From Lasioglossum baleicum (Eukaryota > Arthropoda > Insecta > Hymenoptera > Halictidae), in assembly GCF_051020765.1 (NCBI RefSeq), contig NC_134942.1:3100001-3164000 (forward strand): a stretch of DNA of 64,000 nucleotides. Reading direction: 5' to 3'. The position numbers were made by a program, and so were the translations under genes. This document shows positions 12,501 through 25,247 of the stretch, piece by piece (position 1 is the stretch's first letter; every line of letters begins with the position of its first letter). The notes beneath the pieces were generated by a model, which was not told the DNA's origin, searched no databases, and saw only the letters and a list, made by a program, of their open reading frames with translations.

Positions 12501-14612
12501 AAGGAGCGAATGCTGAACTTATTTATTTCCCGTGCTGCCCTCACGAAAGTCACACGAGCCAATTCGTGGCGTTCTTCCGATTAAGAAAAGTGTAAATACG
12601 ATAGAATTCGGTCACTGCTTGCTGCTTTTAGTTGAAAAGATATCTTGGAAAAAGTAACTAATTCAATTTTTCTGCCCATCGTCGGTGCCTCGGCGGCATA
12701 GGCCGAGTGGTGCTATAAACACGGCCAGGCGATCCCCCGGTCAGGCAGGTAGCTCGGCCTGAAACCCGTGACACGTGAAACCTGAACTTATTTATTTTCC
12801 GTGCTGCCCTCACGAAAGTCACACGAGCCAATTCGTGGCGTTCTGCCGATTAAGAAAAGTCTAAATTCGATAGAATTCGGTCACTGCTTGCTGCTTTTAG
12901 TTGAAAAGATATCTTGGAAAAAGTAACTAATTCAATTTTTCTGCCCATCATCGGTGCCTCGGCGGCATAGGCCGAGTGGTGCTATAAACACGGCCGGGCG
13001 ATCCCCCGGTCAGGCAGGTAGCTCGGCATGAAACCCCTGACACGTGAAACCTGAACTTATTTGTTTTCCGTGCTGCCCTCACGAAAGTCACACGAGCCAA
13101 TTCGTGGCGTTCTGCCGATTAAGAAAAGTCTAAATTCGATAGAATTCGGTCACTGCTTGCTGCTTTTAGTTGAACAGATATCTTGGAAAAAGTAACTAAT
13201 TCAATTTTTCTGCCCATCATCGGTGCCTCGGCGGCATAGGCCGAGTGGTGCTATAAACACGGCCAGGCGATCCCCCGGTCAGGCAGGTAGCTCGGCATGA
13301 AACCCCTGACACGTGAAACCTGAACTTATTTATTTTCCGTGCTGCCCTCACGAAAGTCACACGAGCCAATTCGTGGCGTTCTGCCGATTAAGAAAAGTCT
13401 AAATTCGATAGAATTCGGTCACTGCTTGCTGCTTTTAGTTGAACAGATATCTTGGAAAAAGTAACTAATTCAATTTTTCTGCCCATCATCGGTGCCTCGG
13501 CCGCATAGGCCGAGTGGTGCTATAAACACGGCCGGGCGATCCCCCGGCCAGGCAGGTAGCTCGGCCTACTACCGCAAAGGAGCGAATGCTGAACTTATTT
13601 ATTTCCCGTGCTGCCCTCACGAAAGTCACACGAGCCAATTCGTGGCGTTCTTCCGATTAAGAAAAGTGTAAATACGATAGAATTCGGTCACTGCTTGCTG
13701 CTTTTAGTTGAAAAGATATCTTGGAAAAAGTAACTAATTCAATTTTTCTGCCCATCATCGGTGCCTCGGCGGCATAGGCCGAGTGGTGCTATAAACACGG
13801 CCGGGCGATCCCCCGGTCAGGCAGGTAGCTCGGCATGAAACCCCTGACACGTGAAACCTGAACTTATTTGTTTTCCGTGCTGCCCTCACGAAAGTCACAC
13901 GAGCCAATTCGTGGCGTTCTGCCGATTAAGAAAAGTCTAAATTCGATAGAATTCGGTCACTGCTTGCTGCTTTTAGTTGAACAGATATCTTGGAAAAAGT
14001 AACTAATTCAATTTTTCTGCCCATCATCGGTGCCTCGGCGGCATAGGCCGAGTGGTGCTATAAACACGGCCAGGCGATCCCCCGGTCAGGCAGGTAGCTC
14101 GGCATGAAACCCCTGACACGTGAAACCTGAACTTATTTATTTTCCGTGCTGCCCTCACGAAAGTCACACGAGCCAATTCGTGGCGTTCTGCCGATTAAGA
14201 AAAGTCTAAATTCGATAGAATTCGGTCACTGCTTGCTGCTTTTAGTTGAACAGATATCTTGGAAAAAGTAACTAATTCAATTTTTCTGCCCATCATCGGT
14301 GCCTCGGCCGCATAGGCCGAGTGGTGCTATAAACACGGCCAGGCGATCCCCCGGTCAGGCAGGTAGCTCGGCATGAAACCCCTGACACGTGAAACCTGAA
14401 CTTATTTATTTTCCGTGCTGCCCTCACGAAAGTCACACGAGCCAATTCGTGGCGTTCTGCCGATTAAGAAAAGTCTAAATTCGATAGAATTCGGTCACTG
14501 CTTGCTGCTTTTAGTTGAAAAGATATCTTGGAAAAAGTAACTAATTCAATTTTTCTGCCCATCATCGGTGCCTTGGCGGCATAGGCCGAGTGGTGCTATA
14601 AACACGGCCGGG
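9575..14612 (+). repeat. 269-bp satellite, forward block (about 18.7 units)
   Basis: The phase marker GTGCTGCCCTCACG recurs at 9842, 10111, 10380, 10649, 10918, 11187 and onward to 14146 and 14415, always exactly 269 bases apart with no indels. One GTGCTACCC variant occurs. Units differ by a few substitutions and by one cassette: most carry CCCCTGACACGTGAAACC (or a close variant), while those ending at 10380, 12532 and 13608 carry CTACCGCAAAGGAGCGAATG. Every unit carries GTAACTAATTCAA, also found in the element's arms. No coding function is apparent. Confidence 0.95.
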
Positions 14613-14863
14613 CGATTCCCCGGCCGTGTTTATTGAACTGTTATTGTGTTCTGGGCTCAGGTCTCGGGGCCCGACCCTCGGGCCTCGGAACGTGTTCATT
14701 CAAGCCTCGAGCTGGTCAAAAGGAACTTAAAGGATCCGAAAGGAACTTTGAATTAGTTACATTAACTAGTTACAAATGGATCCGTAGCTTCGGATCCTTC
14801 TGCTTCGGATACAAAAATAACTAATTAAATTTCGGATCAAGTTCCTTTTGGATCCGAACCTTA
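14600..14863. repeat. Right inverted arm of the hAT element, with hairpin
   Basis: This is the inverted copy of the left arm. The hairpin (AACACGGCCGGG ... CCCGGCCGTGTT type) abuts the array end near 14612, and the GGATCCGAA-rich region follows. Near identity of the two arms indicates recent origin or gene conversion. Confidence 0.88.
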
Positions 14864-14941
14864 AGATCACGAATATTAGTTACTTATCTTTTAGTTGGAT
14901 CCGGATTTAGTTACTTTTTATTTAAATACTGCCCAACTCTG

Positions 14942-14949
14942 GTCTGGGG
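14942..14949 (+). repeat. 8-bp target site duplication, right
   Basis: GTCTGGGG directly follows CAACTCTG, identical to 8647-8654. Confidence 0.93.
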
Positions 14950-17861
14950 TGACCCATCAAACGCTCGGTTCATCGGTGAAATGCTTCCTCTTCTATTTTG
15001 CTATACGGTGAACTATTTATTTCGAATTTCAGTTAATTTATTCGTTCATATCAAGTCTCTTTAGTGTTCCATCATTCATCACTTCGCTACGTGGAATTTC
15101 GCTTAAATTTTATGAAGGTCAACTTTATTTTTGCAAACCGAACCACATAATTTCTTTGCATTGATCGACGCAGCTCGTCGTGCCCTGTAAAAAATCGTTA
15201 ACCTTTTTAGACAAGACCGTATGTAAGGCTGACCTTCATATGTCCTCTATGGCCCCACCTATGAAATAACTATTGACCTCAAATTACGTCCCCCTTCATG
15301 TTCTTATTCTACAGATAATTCTACATACAAATTTTCACGAAGAACATTGAAATTTTCGAGGTAAAAATAACCACAAAAATAAATGGTCACAATTTCACTT
15401 ACCGAAACGAAAGCCATAAACTATAAAAGCCTTGCTCTTTAAAATAAACAATAATCAAAACCAGAACTACTCACAATAGTAATTCATACACCCGCTAGCA
15501 CCACCGTCAGCGATCGCCAATCAAAAACAGTTCGCCAATCTCCCTGGAACGCGTAAAATCGCATCTGTTAAAATTTTCATCAACTTTCGAAGCAGACGGG
15601 GCAATAAATTAGCATATCAATTAATTTGGTAACTTCAAGTTTCTGGAGTCGCCAATAATTCGACAGCCGACGGAACGGAATACCGATCAAATGCCCGGTC
15701 TCCATTTTCGGACACGTACCGTTCGCTCGCGCTATAAAAATGAATTCGTCCGCGCTTCATTAAATTCAGCGTATCGCGAAATTTTGATTGCCGCCGGAAA
15801 AAACTGTCTCTCGAGATCGCAGGAAATGTTGCCGAATACCCGGAAGCGCGTTAACACTTCGAGGACGATCGATACGTGGATAACGGACGTTGGCCCGGAC
15901 GGAATCGGAATAAGATTAAAAGAGAAAAAGTTATTCGCGCGTGGATAAATACGGCGGCGTTGATCCGCGGGGAAAACTCGGCGGACCGGACGCTCGAGGA
16001 AAATCCTGTTCCATTTCGTTCCGTCATCGGGTGGAAAAGTCGCCTCTACATAAGCAGGATAACTCGATAAATCGGTGATATGCTCTTCGCGCGCCGTGCA
16101 CCCCTTTCGCCATGGTTGTTTGTCAGCGTCCGGGGCTACCGACCTCACCGTTCCGGTTGCTATGTTTTATGCCGCCGCTTATTGTTAGAAACGTCCGCGG
16201 CGGCGGCGCGGCGGTCGTTGAAGGAGAAACAAATCGACGACGCGACAGATTTAGACGCAACGGGAAAATCCCCAGGGCTTAGATCCGAACCGGTGGATCC
16301 TCGATATTCGAAGTTCTTGCGGATTTTTCTCGCTCTCGTACCGCTCAACCTCTCGGGACATGTACTCTGCGGCGGATTTTATTCCGCTACCACAAAAACA
16401 ACAAAAAAAAAACGGAAAAAGTTTATTTCCAAAATGTTTGCTGACCGTCCAAGTCTCGAACTAGGGAACGCGGTCAACGATAAGTGAAACGAAACCTAAA
16501 ATACTATAACTTTACACGTTGATTTGAAACTTTCGCTAACAGAGGCATTCACGGCGAAGAATGTTAAGGTTAGCAATTTGACACGAGCTGTTTGGTCCCG
16601 TTTTCACTCGCGATTCACCAAGCCCATTTAATTAACTTCTCATTCCGCGCGAGTTTCTTTGGAGTCCGCAGTACATTTTCATTCCGCTATTTTTCCCGTA
16701 TTATATGGCGTCCGTCGGTCGGATTTCAATTAAACTGTTCGACTTTTTACCGCGGCCGGACCTGTTATCGCATTCACGTGGAAGATTGCCCGAGCGTCAC
16801 CGCATTGAAAACATTTTAATGAAAACTGAAGTTTTTGCGCGCGGTACAGTTGAACGGTATCTCCCTCCCCGTGTTTCATCCTCCCGCGCGCAGATTTCCA
16901 TTTAATTTCATGATCTTCTTATTCGCCTTTCTGCCGGGGAAATTTTTTCCATTGATCGCCCGGAAATATTTTTCTTGTGGACGAACAATTTTATGAGAAA
17001 ATACACGCTGGATGCCGGTGGATTTCTATCGGTCATCGTTCGACGGAGCTACTTGACGAGAGGTCGCCGGTGCGTTTTCAATTAATTTGAAGTGTCGCGT
17101 TCGGCCGAATGATTAATAAGCGGGGCCGCTTGCGTATGTTTGCGCGCGCGCGCCGCTCGGTTTTGTAATCGTTTGACAAATCGTTGCGGCCGCGCCGGAC
17201 AACAATACGCCGGCGACGGAATCGCGTTTATCGTAGACGAGTACACAGAACATGGTACTGTTATCAGCCAGTCGAATTAAATAAATTTTCCCGCCGCTTA
17301 ACAAACAAACACCCCCGCGCGCCGAGAGCGCAGGCCGCCGGATTCGGGCTGCTACACTGTTTTGTTCGTGTCCGAGCGATAATGCATACGAATCTCGGTA
17401 TATCCAGCGACGATTAAGCGGCGAATAATACGAGTTCGTAATTGCGAGGCGCTCGAGTCGAAGTTGAACGGGCAGGGGGCAGCAATTTCAATCCAGTATA
17501 ATGACAGAACCACAGATTATTCAACTATTCCATTGCCGCCCTCTACGCATACAATTTCAATCCTAATAAGTGGATTATTTTCGACACGCGTTCGATCAGT
17601 GCACGAAAATTTCATCGACGGAATTGTCCGTCGGCAACGTTCGTTACCGTTTATTATGCCGTTCTTCTATGGTCAGGTCAATTAGAAATATTTCTAAAGA
17701 GTTCTAGCGACGCCATCTTAAGAAACAGGGCGCTCACCTCGCTGCGCGGTTGCACTGCGCACGCAAATGGTGGCCGTGCGAACACCAGACTCGTCAGCTT
17801 ATAAAAATGTATATAATTTACCTTATAATTAAGAAAATCTCAAGAAAATCTGAATATCGTA

Positions 17862-18070
17862 TTAACACATTACCGACCGGTGATTATTGCATAATTTCGA
17901 AAAATCTATGGTACATGGCTAAACACTTTTTAATGGAACCTTCAATAGCAACAGCAATTACCATTGTGAACAAACAAGTCACCCTCAATAACTTCATGTA
18001 ATAGTTTCATTTAAGATTGCAATGTAAAAGAAAATTTCTATTAATAGGCTTCCGGTAGGTAAAGTGTTAA
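17862..18070. mobile_element. TTAA-flanked MITE (piggyBac-like)
   Basis: The left end TTAACACATTACCGACCGG and the right end CCGGTAGGTAAAGTGTTAA are inverted with a few mismatches, and both finish in TTAA. A TTAA target and short inverted ends are typical of piggyBac-mobilised MITEs. 209 bp, non-coding. Confidence 0.75.
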
Positions 18071-20215
18071 TTTAATAGAAATGTAACTCTTTGCACTCGA
18101 ACTACAACTCTAAGGCGTCATGAAAGATTACAATGGCGCAAACAATTTCCACATTGCGCACCCTTTAATTTCTGATTTTTTACGTCGAAGTAGTCTCGGT
18201 TACGAAGGATGCTACAGGGTCCACTTCGAACAGTTCCATCGCAGCAGGAATGAAATAGCAAATGAATTTCCGACCAGAGCGTGTGTGCCGAGATCAATCG
18301 CTCCATCAGGCTAAACAATCTGACTTACGGCGTATAATTTCCGATTTCTTTCGCGACAGCGACTTTTCACGCCGACGCGTCTCCCAGCGTCCCCGTGAAG
18401 AACGACGGTCCTCTCTCTTCTTCGTGGTTCGCAATCGAAGGCTTTACACCGGGGGGCGAGCGATCTTAGAAACAGATGGGCCAAGTTTTAAGCTTCCATG
18501 CATCAACGTCGGGCACGCAGCGGCACGCTTTCTTACCGTTCGGACAGAGACACCGTCGACTTTAATGTATTATACCGCGCGTTTAATCTTCTGTCAGATC
18601 GACTGATTCGCAGAGAGTCCCTGCGGCTTTCCCACCGCGACACCCGGAATTTATAAATCCCCATCCGTGGTGTTAATCCCGGAGATGAATGGCTGCCGGA
18701 TTCGTTCTGATCTACCGTGATCCATTAAGCCACGAAATAATCTTTCTTATGAAATCGTTCCCGGAGAGCTGTTGTGTGTGTGTGTGTGATCTCGGAAGTT
18801 GCAACACTTTGGTCTGCCATTTACACTGATTGGATTACGGTTTAAGTACATTGGAGTGCATTTTTAAACTGAGAAGTGGAATTCAGATGGTCGCCATTTT
18901 TCGCCTTACTTTTTAGCTGGGAGATCGACTCGGTATTCAGATTTTCTTGTGTTTCAATTAGAAAATGAATATAGACACATTTTTAATGCGAAGATGTTCT
19001 TTAGATTTATCACTTAATCTTTTTATTGCTCTTCATTACTTATGTACGCGATGACATGCATGTGCATGCGCAATGCAACTGCGCAGCGAGATGGACGCAT
19101 CCCTCCTTTTTCCATTATTGCAAGGGTGCGGGATTCACCTTCTCATTTCTCGATAATACAAACGTGATCACGTTTGCGTAAAGCACTGTGCGATCACTCT
19201 CTGTGCAGAACACGGCTGTTGGACAGCGAACGCGCGATTACTGTATCATTGACAGGAAGAAGAGTCCATAGACTCTTCCGAATACGGTGACATACATTTT
19301 TACAAACCAGAAAATATTTAACTGGGCTTAAATAATGTACGAAGCAAGCGAGGCATCCATTGGAAGCTACGTTACGCTGGCACTGCTTACTTCGTTACAA
19401 ACATCGATTTCCAATCAAACTTAACCGTAATGTTTAAAGATAGAGGCTCGAGCAAAGTTATAAACGAACAAGTTGCGCGCCCAGGACCTTGTCTAGTAAT
19501 CAAGAATCAGGAATCAAGCGGCGGTAAGCCATCCAAATTAGCTCGATCAATCACCGGGACTCTGCGGTCCAATTTCCGATAGAAAATCGATCTTCATTGA
19601 AATTTCACTGTAATGCCTAAAGATAGAGAGGCAGCCAGTAAACGAACACAAGCAAGCCGTCCAAGTGTCGTCTAGTACAGACACACCGAGGTCTTGGGTC
19701 TGATTCCCGAGAAGATCGGTATCTAGGAAAATTGAACAAAACGTCTTAACAAAAAAAAAAGAATAGTGATTGGACAGCGTTACGGATTAATCCGTTCAAG
19801 ATCTGTCCAGCGATCAGCGATCGCGACTCTCGAGCAGGGGTAACGTATCCGAATTAGTTCGCTCGATCGCGACGGTTCAATTTCCGCGGGGATTCAGCTT
19901 CTTTGTGTCTCACGGAGGACGGGGCATTCGAAATCGGTCGGTCGAGTGTGCCACTCGAAGGTTATTGGCGTGTCCCGGAGACTGGATGGAGGAGGTTCGC
20001 GGGCGCAAGAACAAGACACTTACCATTCATCGGCTCTCCCTGTAATGGGGGGAGAGCGAAGGAAATTATTTCTTCTGCCGTCGGATCTGGGGAATGGTGC
20101 TTGTCCGCGAGGAAAGCCGATTACCAGTTGTAATCGTCCGAGGGTCTGATAAAGGGAGCCGACTGATCGGCTCTCTCCTCATCCCCTTGGTGTTCGTCAA
20201 TCGCGATAGGCCCTC

Positions 20216-20226
20216 TCCCCTCTCTT

Positions 20227-20263
<37 letters not shown>
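20216..20263. repeat. (TC)n microsatellite
   Basis: An almost pure CT dinucleotide tract. It creates spurious Arg-Glu-rich frames on the minus strand. Confidence 0.9.
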
Positions 20264-20264
<1 letters not shown>

Positions 20265-23200
20265 GACTGGTTCTTTCTTTCCACTCGTCCCTCGCTCTCG
20301 TTTCTGCCATTTTTTTTTCTCCGTTCTAGCCGGGGATAATCTAATTACGGGACGAGATAACCGAACCCCCTCGAAAACGCGGACGTGCCATTGCTTTCCC
20401 ATCGTTTTACAAAGGCGTTTCCACCTCCCAGTCTTTCCGACGCCGGCTGCTCTCGATGAATTTGAATCGCGCCTTAAGACGCTCGCCTCCCGGAAACGAG
20501 TGCCTCTCGCCAGCCTGTAGTACCACTGTTTATTGAAATTGAGGCGCGAACAGGGGTACGGGGACGCCCTCACGGAACTTTGTGCATTCGTTTGGATCCT
20601 TATTCGGCGAAATGGATACCCACCACGACGGTCTCGACGGAGAGCAAAGTGACAACGTTGCTGGCGAGCGGAATCGTAATAGCATCGCACTGTATCAATA
20701 TTTTGATAGACTGTAATATTTTTTTAGCTGGGACAACTTACTGAAATTATTCGAGGCTTTGGGAAATTTTGTTGCTGCTGGAGACGTACAGTCCGCGACA
20801 ATACTATAAGACATCACTTAAAACGAAATAATTTTGAAATGTGGGTATTTGAAGTGGTCGATAAATGAATTGATAAATGTCGTAGTCGGTTCCGATTGGT
20901 TTATATATTCGATTGGTTGAAAATATGAGAAGGGGTCTATGTTAATCATAAACCGTTCAATCATTTTCATTCATTTCCTCCACGAGAGGCAGCTTTCACT
21001 TGATAAGACTGTTTGTAATATAGTTTGACTATATTACAGTTAGTCTGTATTAAACTACGTGAAACTGAAAATTTGCATAACGATCCGCAGTCGATTTATA
21101 ACCAATTTATAATAATGACCAGAGAATGAAATTTCATTCTCCATTTGATTTCAATCCCCTAAATTACGCAGCAAAAACGAATATATCCATCAGTAGCTTA
21201 ATTAGTACTTCATTATTATAGACCACCCTTCTATGTTCGTAACAAAAGTTATTTGTCATTCATTCGAGTATGTCAGCCATACTGACATTTTGAACAGGAT
21301 TCAATATGCTCTTGACACAATGTTACTGATTTCTATTCGATTTCAATTCCTCTAAACTGAATAACAAAAATTAATGTACGCACGAACAGGTTAATAATTG
21401 TTACGTGATTATTGTGGAATATTGTTCCGCAATTATCACCGGAGCGCGGAATTTATGCATTTGCGAGAACAATGAATCGTTGAAATTTAATGTAAAGACA
21501 GTAGAAGGGGTATTTGGAAAAGATGAAACACACTGTGTGAAAAGATAAAAAAATACATTTTCATTTCAGTTCTGTTTCACAGAATTAACTAGTCTTTTTG
21601 ACGATGAAGTGCTCTTTGGGCGTCCAACAGAAATCATAAGAGAATATGAAATATATGACATTTGACAAATAAAAGAAGTTCAATCGATCGACTTCTTTCT
21701 GCGCGCAAGCGGGAAACAAAGGTGTACGGTGCACGGGAAAGAATAATACAGTGAAACGTATTGCCTCGAGTAAGCAGGCTTTATCGATCTCATTGTAATC
21801 GCATCGTCATCGCCGCCATTTCATAAGTCTGGCTGACAGTGAGCGGTATCGCAGCAACACGTACAGATGCCGATAAATAAACCGCAGAATACACCGAGAG
21901 AACAAAAGGAGATTAAACGCAAACAAATCCTCCTTTGCTTCGTCAACCGGTAAACAGAAAAAACATAATCCGCGTTAAATTCAAGTAAATATTGTATTTT
22001 ATATCATAAGTTTCAAGAGCATCGTAGTGTGCAGCAACGCGCACAATTTCACAGTCCAGCGATGAATAAAAGAAGCGAGTCAACGGACAATAAATCACAG
22101 CCGCTCGCTATCCATAGTCAGCGTTACATAGCACCCGCGTAACAATAGCCAGGAAACGCTGCGCTGTAGTCGCGCAGACTATCGGCGAGATATTGAGTTT
22201 ATTATTGATAAATCGCGCGATCAAATTACTCGAAAAATTTTTCGTGGATAACTCGTTTTCCCCTCTCCGGTTTTTACCCGGGGAATCTTCCCGGTGCTTG
22301 GCGAAATATTGATTAAAAATGCACCGTGCATTATTCCCCCTCCAAGCGTACTCGCTCTCCCCCGGGTGCTGTTGATCAGTTTCTCATTATGTAAAACGGC
22401 GTAACAAGAGCAAATTGCGAATTGTAAATTACAAACATCCCTCGAGACGAGCAAGAAACTCTTCGAGTATCGATTGCCCGCCGGAAGCGATTTTTTCCTT
22501 CTGCTGCGCGAATATCTCGAAAATGCTAGACTACACACGTTCCGTTTGCATTAATATAGAACTGTTTCGAGGCAGCTGGAAATTTGATTTATCGACAGAC
22601 TATAAGCGAAGCTGGACGAACGATATTCGCGAAAATAAACAAGAGGAAGTATACACATTCTCTTCGCAAAAACAAGACTGAGAAAATTTCATTTTGGTAG
22701 TTCCAATTGTTTTCAAGCTTCCAAGTGTGTACGGAAAAATCATTTTCTTTATTATCATTTTTCTTTTAGGACAAAAATTGTCATTGTTAGGTTCAGTGAT
22801 AAATGACTTACGTTCTAGTACGTCAATATTAGTTATTTTAAAAAGTATTCGCCCAATTTATTAGTCATCGTCATCGTACATACTTACAGCCTGAATAGAA
22901 TAGACTCTGAATTAAGTCAATACTTTGTAAAACAAATCTAATTCTAAGAAGTCTAATTTATAGTAAATAAATAAGGAGAATAAAAATGGAAGTAAAATTT
23001 ACGAACCTAATAAATGGCAATTTTCGTTCTCAAAAGAATGATAATCAAGGAAGTCAGTTGTAAAGAAAATAATTGGACATTCGTATTGATTACTACACCT
23101 GGAGCTTCAAAAAAATGTATTACTCATTTTATATGTATACTCGTAGCCTGAATATAATGAATTACGTTAAGACAAGGAGAGACCCTAAGAATGACTTCAT

Positions 23201-23650
23201 GGTACGGTCGACCATCTGGGAGTTTTTCAGTAATTCCTTTCTTAGAGTCGAGCCATTTCTTGTAAACCGGTAAACACGTGGCGCATAGTAATAAGCACAA
23301 TTAGAAGTTTTTTTATGCATTCAATGTAGCCTCCCAGGTCCACGAGACCGTATCGTAAAGTCCCAGCGCCGAAAGTTCAGGTAGTAAGCGTCTGAAGAAC
23401 ACAAGCGGCCCAATCACCCCCACCTTACATACACGGGGGGATCCGAAAGGGGTCAGTAGACCTAGGTGAGCGAGCGGTTAGTTCATCAGAACAGTTCGGT
23501 AGTGTAAGAACCATGAGAGACTAGAATCGTACACGTAGTGCATCAGGATAACACAGTTCACAACAGTGGTCCTTCAAGTATAGACGACACCAAGTGCAAT
23601 ATTTAGAACGGTAAATGTTCATTGTTACTATTTTTTTCCGGCAAAACAAA

Positions 23651-23990
23651 ACTTACTCGTGATCGACTACGATGTTTAAAAATGATTCGTGATCGAACAT
23701 GATGTTTAAAAATTACTCGTGTGTGATCGAACACGATGTTTAAAAATTATTCGTGATCGAATAGGTCTGTTTAAAAATTATTCGTGATCGAATAGGTCTG
23801 TTGAAAAATTTTTCGTGATCGAATACGACGTTTAAAAATTATTCGTGATCGAATAGGTCTGTTTAAAAATTATTCGTGATCGAATAGGTCTGTTTAAAAA
23901 TTATTCGTGATCGAATAGGTCTGTTCAAAAATTCTTCGTTATCGAATAGGTATGTTTAAAAATTCTTCGTGATCGACTACGATGTTTAAG
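23651..23990 (+). repeat. 30-bp minisatellite (11 units)
   Basis: Units of the form GATCGAATAGGTCTGTTTAA plus AAATTATTCGT repeat with a 30-base period from about 23661 to 23966; one unit has four extra bases. The first and last units carry the CTACGATG variant, the middle ones the ATAGGTCTG variant. There are no spacers, so it is not a CRISPR array. Confidence 0.93.
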
Positions 23991-24310
23991 ATTCAATTTG
24001 AGGAGGGCTTCTACATATGTACTCTTGAAAAGAAGTGTATACTATTATTTTTCTCGTTCGTTTAAATTAGATAGCATATTTCGCGTATCTCCGTATTTTG
24101 CCCCGTATCTTCGAAGCTACGTTGACCATTGCTTTTAATGTACTGGAAAGGGGAAGTGAGGATTCGCAGGATCTTCCATCGAGGTTCACCGCGACTCAGT
24201 TAAGGTTTTAAGTATATGTCCTCCGCTGTAAGGCGTTCCTCTCCCCCGTTCCGGGCACTAATCCAAAATTAAGATTAAATCTCGACGAGCTTCCTCCTCT
24301 CTGTTTCCAG

Positions 24311-24498
24311 AACTCGAAGAAGCTACACGTGTGGGAGAACAACGAGGCCGTTTCGGAAATCATCGCCGAGAAATCGCAGCCGCTGGTACGTCGTTTCAAA
24401 GTGCCGGTGCCTGGTGGGTTCAAAGCTCGAGTTCGACTACTGATCCCGCCTGATGCCGATCTATCTGGCGCTACCAAGTACCCTATGCTGATCTTCGT
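24311..24498 (+). CDS. Dpp4: Dpp4 exon B (linker into the hydrolase domain)
   Basis: The exon follows a CTGTTTCCAG acceptor, starts in phase 0 directly after exon A, and ends in phase 2 at a GTGAGT donor. It encodes 62 codons with KKLHVWENNEAV, then FKVPVPGGFKARVRLLIPP and KYPMLIFV. This corresponds to the DPP4 segment that leaves the propeller, forms the first strands of the alpha/beta-hydrolase fold and ends just before the YxGP oxyanion loop. The preceding intron is 21,018 bp and contains a 6.3-kb hAT element. Reading straight through the donor gives TGA at once, which supports the splice call. Confidence 0.93.
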
Positions 24499-24724
24499 GT
24501 GAGTACCTTGCTCTAGTTTACACTAGTTTAATTACTCCTGAAAAACGTTGATTAGATAGTCCTTGTCGAGGACATGTCGTCCTTGGACGACATTTTGTTG
24601 CTGTGCAATCGTGTGGTCGCTTAATCATTTATTTCTGACATTATTCTTACGATCAGAGTTTCTTTAATAAAATACAGATGAGATTAGTCTTAGTCTGGAA
24701 GGTGTGAAGCTAGTCTGATTAATG

Positions 24725-24919
24725 GACTGCGGATCTTTATGCATTTATGGGAAATTTGAGTAAATGATGCTCCTACAATTTTGTATTTCAAAATTGAAGA
24801 CGTCAGTTATATGATTTCTCATCTATTAAAATTAATAAGAGAAGAAATGGCATCCTATTTGGTTTGAATTTATTGCAATCGACGCAGGCAATTTTTATTT
24901 TGCATAAAGATCCGCTGTC
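24725..24919. mobile_element. MITE, GACTGCGGAT family, complete copy
   Basis: GACTGCGGATCTTTATGCA at the left is matched by the inverted TGCATAAAGATCCGCTGTC at the right, 195 bp in all. Non-coding. Confidence 0.85.
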
Positions 24920-25247
24920 TACTTTTTAATGTATTGTGTCATGTTAATCTTATTAGTGTATTGTGTATTGTGTACAGTGATATTTTCTAACAGAAAATGA
25001 ATATCACATTCAGTGTCATTTTCTACGAATCAGCCACTGATAACCATTTACTGAACATCGTCGTAGCAAATGTTTATAACGCCCCACGTCAATAACAAAA
25101 TAATACACTCCACCGGTCACAGTAACTCGAAAACATCCACTTTTTCGTTTCCATTCTCGCTCCATCGACGCGGTTAACGACACCGCATAATTAATCACAG
25201 AAACCGGCCTGTAACAGTAATTGCGCGGCTTTATAAATAATTCATTG

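Larger units (their letters stand above)
8655..14941. mobile_element. Large non-autonomous hAT-type element filled with a 269-bp satellite
   Basis: The 6,287-bp element starts CAGAGTTGGGCA and ends with the inverted TGCCCAACTCTG. It is flanked by identical 8-bp direct repeats (GTCTGGGG). Terminus plus 8-bp duplication indicate the hAT superfamily. Inside the tips lie long inverted arms, and between the arms a tandem array fills about 5.6 kb. No transposase or other recognisable protein is encoded; the only repeated frame is a 63-codon one present once in each arm because the arms are inverted copies. The element must therefore have been moved by a transposase supplied elsewhere. It sits in a Dpp4 intron without touching an exon. 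Confidence 0.92.
3293..24310 (+). other. Dpp4 intron A-B, 21.0 kb
   Basis: This intron contains a mariner relic, the large hAT element, a TTAA-flanked MITE, microsatellites and a 30-bp minisatellite, annotated separately. The rest (about 4.2-8.6, 15.0-17.8 and 18.1-23.6 kb) alternates AT-rich stretches with CpG-rich ones (notably 15.7-17.4 kb) and shows no exon, RNA gene or domain that I can recognise. A single MITE end lies near 6858 and another near 21071-21091. Confidence 0.8.

Noticed and set aside
20121..20690. 189-codon minus-strand frame with Arg-Glu repeats
   Set aside because: The repeat is the (TC)n microsatellite read in frame; the rest has no recognisable domain.
23651..23990. 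CRISPR-like regular 30-base repeats
   Set aside because: There are no unique spacers between units, and the context is an insect intron; it is a minisatellite.
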